The notes under the pieces are model-generated. The model ran no database searches and was not told the origin of the DNA. It worked only from the letters and a program-made list of their open reading frames with translations. Shown one piece after another: positions 25,570 to 26,439 of a stretch of DNA of 26,439 bases (positions are counted from its first letter, which is position 1; each line of letters begins with the position of its first letter). The stretch comes from a virus: positions 1-26,439 of the IMG/VR virus record IMGVR_UViG_3300046167_000071; one strand, 5' to 3'. The translations under genes and the position numbers were made by a program.

Positions 25570-25885
25570 AATAATTTATTGTTTGATTTTTTTTAATGTA
25601 GTCTAGGTACTCATCCATTTCTATTTCGTACACATCGACCAATGATGGCATTTCATTTTCCTGCTTCACGTATTCAACCACAAAGAATATAGGATCCTCT
25701 TTCTTTATCACACCTGATATCTCCTGACTCCAACCCTCTGAGTATGGAAGATCATCCAATATCGTAACTGTGCTTCCTATGATAGTAGATGCATCTTCAA
25801 TGGAATACTCTGACATCCTATCAAAGAACCAGTCTTCGATATCACACTTTGTCTCAGCCTCTAAATACTTCAGTTCTAAATCCAT
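25526..25885 (-). CDS. Acidic hypothetical protein
   Basis: A 119-aa, Glu/Asp-rich protein. The N-terminal 40 residues are helical (MDLELKYLEAETKCDIEDWF). Residues about 38-95 form a beta barrel-like run (STIIGSTVTILDDLPYSEGW, then GVIKKEDPIFFVVEYV) and the end is a helix plus a polar tail. It overlaps the VRR-NUC gene upstream by 32 bases and the DnaA-like gene downstream by 44 bases, which speaks for tightly coupled expression of the three. Its function is not recognised. The acidic charge would fit a DNA mimic or a partner for the neighbouring DNA-binding proteins, but that is only a guess from composition. Confidence 0.55.
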   Translation of the reverse strand: MDLELKYLEAETKCDIEDWFFDRMSEYSIEDASTIIGSTVTILDDLPYSEGWSQEISGVIKKEDPIFFVVEYVKQENEMPSLVDVYEIEMDEYLDYIKKNQTINYYESNRNVKPKAEQD

Positions 25886-26093
25886 ATCCTTCTAATTCTT
25901 TTAGTCTATACTCCTGTAACTTTGACACCCTACCCTTTGGTGTCTTTACTTCGCTAAAGATAACACCTGCATTTGGTGGTATAGCTAGTATATCCGGTAT
26001 CCCATTCTTGTTGGTCTTCACTAGCTTGAGTACGTAGTACCCCTCAGACTCCAGTTGCTTTATCCTCTTGGATTGTATTTGTTGTTCGGTCAT
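25854..26093 (-). CDS. VRR-NUC domain nuclease
   Basis: A 79-aa stand-alone VRR-NUC protein of the PD-(D/E)XK superfamily. The motif order is clear: helix (QSKRIKQLESEGYYVLKLV), GIPDILAI with the catalytic Asp at residue 34, then IFSEVKTPKGRVSKLQ with E48 and K50 as the E-x-K pair and Q60, then LKELEGYGFRTEVF. This is the complete core expected for phage VRR-NUC proteins, which are short. They cleave structured or branched DNA and commonly sit in phage replication/recombination modules. A TATATTTG motif lies a few bases upstream, so it may head its own transcript. It overlaps the acidic 119-aa gene by 32 bases. Biochemical specificity is not readable. Confidence 0.88.
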   Translation of the reverse strand: MTEQQIQSKRIKQLESEGYYVLKLVKTNKNGIPDILAIPPNAGVIFSEVKTPKGRVSKLQEYRLKELEGYGFRTEVFRG

Positions 26094-26099
26094 CTATTA

Positions 26100-26107
26100 C
26101 AAATATA
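26100..26107 (-). promoter_or_regulatory. Candidate -7 promoter element on minus strand (TATATTTG)
   Basis: Read on the minus strand, TATATTTG fits TAnnTTTG and lies in the 19-base gap before the VRR-NUC start, six bases from its ATG. A TTTG further upstream, with a spacing of about 16 bases to the octamer, could act as a -33 element, though it is slightly close. As with the acetyltransferase gene, the transcript would be nearly leaderless. Confidence 0.45.
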
Positions 26108-26112
26108 GCAAA

Positions 26113-26439
26113 TCATTTTTTCGCAAATGATATTGGATACATATGTAAATAAGGCTCAACACCTTTTAGTTTTGCAAATTTAATGTACTTACCATCAGTA
26201 TCTAAAACTTTTACCATCGATATAACTATCTTAGGCTCGTCTTCAATCATCTCAAATGAGTACCCTATTACCTCTAAACTTCCAACCTTTCTATTATCTG
26301 TTCCCATATATAAACCTTGACTTATTCTTTGTATTTTTCCACTCACAACGCTTTTTTTAAGCATATCACTAAGTGTTCTATCCTTGTAACCTATACTAAG
26401 AGCATATTTTTTTATGTCTTTTCTTCGTAAAGGTTTATC
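26113..26439 (-). CDS. Winged-helix-like protein, 5' end outside window
   Basis: The minus-strand frame stays open from the window edge, so the in-frame ATG at 26364 is probably internal. Reading from the edge gives KPLRRKDIKKYALSIGYKDR, then TLSDMLKKSVVSGKIQRISQ followed by GLYM. That is a helix, a helix-turn-helix and a closing strand with Gly-Tyr, which is how a winged helix looks. The remaining 65 residues are a beta-rich domain (GSLEVIGYSFEMIEDEPKIV, then ISMVKVLDTDGKYIKFAKL) with a short Lys end. It is probably a small DNA-binding or regulatory protein. The TGA stop is at 26113-26115. Because the N-terminus is missing, further domains may exist. Confidence 0.55.
   Translation of the reverse strand, partial: DKPLRRKDIKKYALSIGYKDRTLSDMLKKSVVSGKIQRISQGLYMGTDNRKVGSLEVIGYSFEMIEDEPKIVISMVKVLDTDGKYIKFAKLKGVEPYLHMYPISFAKK

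Noticed and set aside
1-26439. tRNA genes, CRISPR arrays, insertion sequences, att sites
   Set aside because: No cloverleaf, spaced repeats, transposase frame or terminal inverted repeats were seen on either strand; gaps between genes are too short to hold most of them.

Overview
The window reads as the virion-structure arm, and the start of an oppositely transcribed early arm, of a tailed (podovirus-type) bacteriophage that probably infects a member of the Bacteroidota. The evidence for this is: a full T7/P22/crAss-style run of head, neck and internal-virion genes; AT-rich, A-rich spacers with no clear Shine-Dalgarno sequences; and TAnnTTTG-type -7 promoter motifs just upstream of several genes, the promoter signature of Bacteroidota. 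By eye the portal tail and the two neck proteins look most like those of crAss-like and uncultured marine phages. That placement is recognition from memory, not a search. No integrase, repressor gene, tRNA or CRISPR array was seen.

Layout, plus strand: portal C-terminus (1-612, cut by the window edge), scaffold (669-1790), major capsid protein (1809-3233), a strong terminator, a lone 250-aa gene of unknown function (3304-4056), and a second strong terminator. A promoter then leads the neck/tail block: a 316-aa connector candidate, a 307-aa adaptor/ring candidate, a 1527-aa nozzle/stabilisation protein and a 267-aa companion. Another promoter, almost touching its start codon, leads a GNAT acetyltransferase (11437-11847). 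This is followed by an Ala/Gln-rich 355-aa protein, a 613-aa protein and one giant 3080-aa protein (14779-24021). The giant carries a HEFAH zinc-protease motif and ends in a histone-like R-K/S-P tail. A 48-aa, very basic protein (24025-24171) closes the block.

The order portal, scaffold, capsid, adaptor, nozzle, acetyltransferase-like, then three internal virion proteins is collinear with T7 genes 8-16. I infer that the last four large genes encode the ejected internal core/cargo of the virion.

Minus strand (24145-26439): a tight, overlapping cluster of small genes, read leftwards, converging on the structural operon and overlapping it by 27 bases. It encodes a winged-helix-like protein cut by the right edge, a VRR-NUC nuclease, an acidic 119-aa protein, a DnaA domain-IV-like DNA-binding protein without an AAA+ domain, two small unknowns and a second PD-(D/E)XK-like protein. 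This looks like the end of an early or DNA-metabolism module.

There is no gene-free stretch longer than about 85 bases. The points most worth following are the giant protease/polyvalent protein with its protamine-like tail, the acetyltransferase in the gp13 position, the DnaA domain-IV-only protein, and a small beta-barrel-like segment that seems to recur in three different virion proteins.
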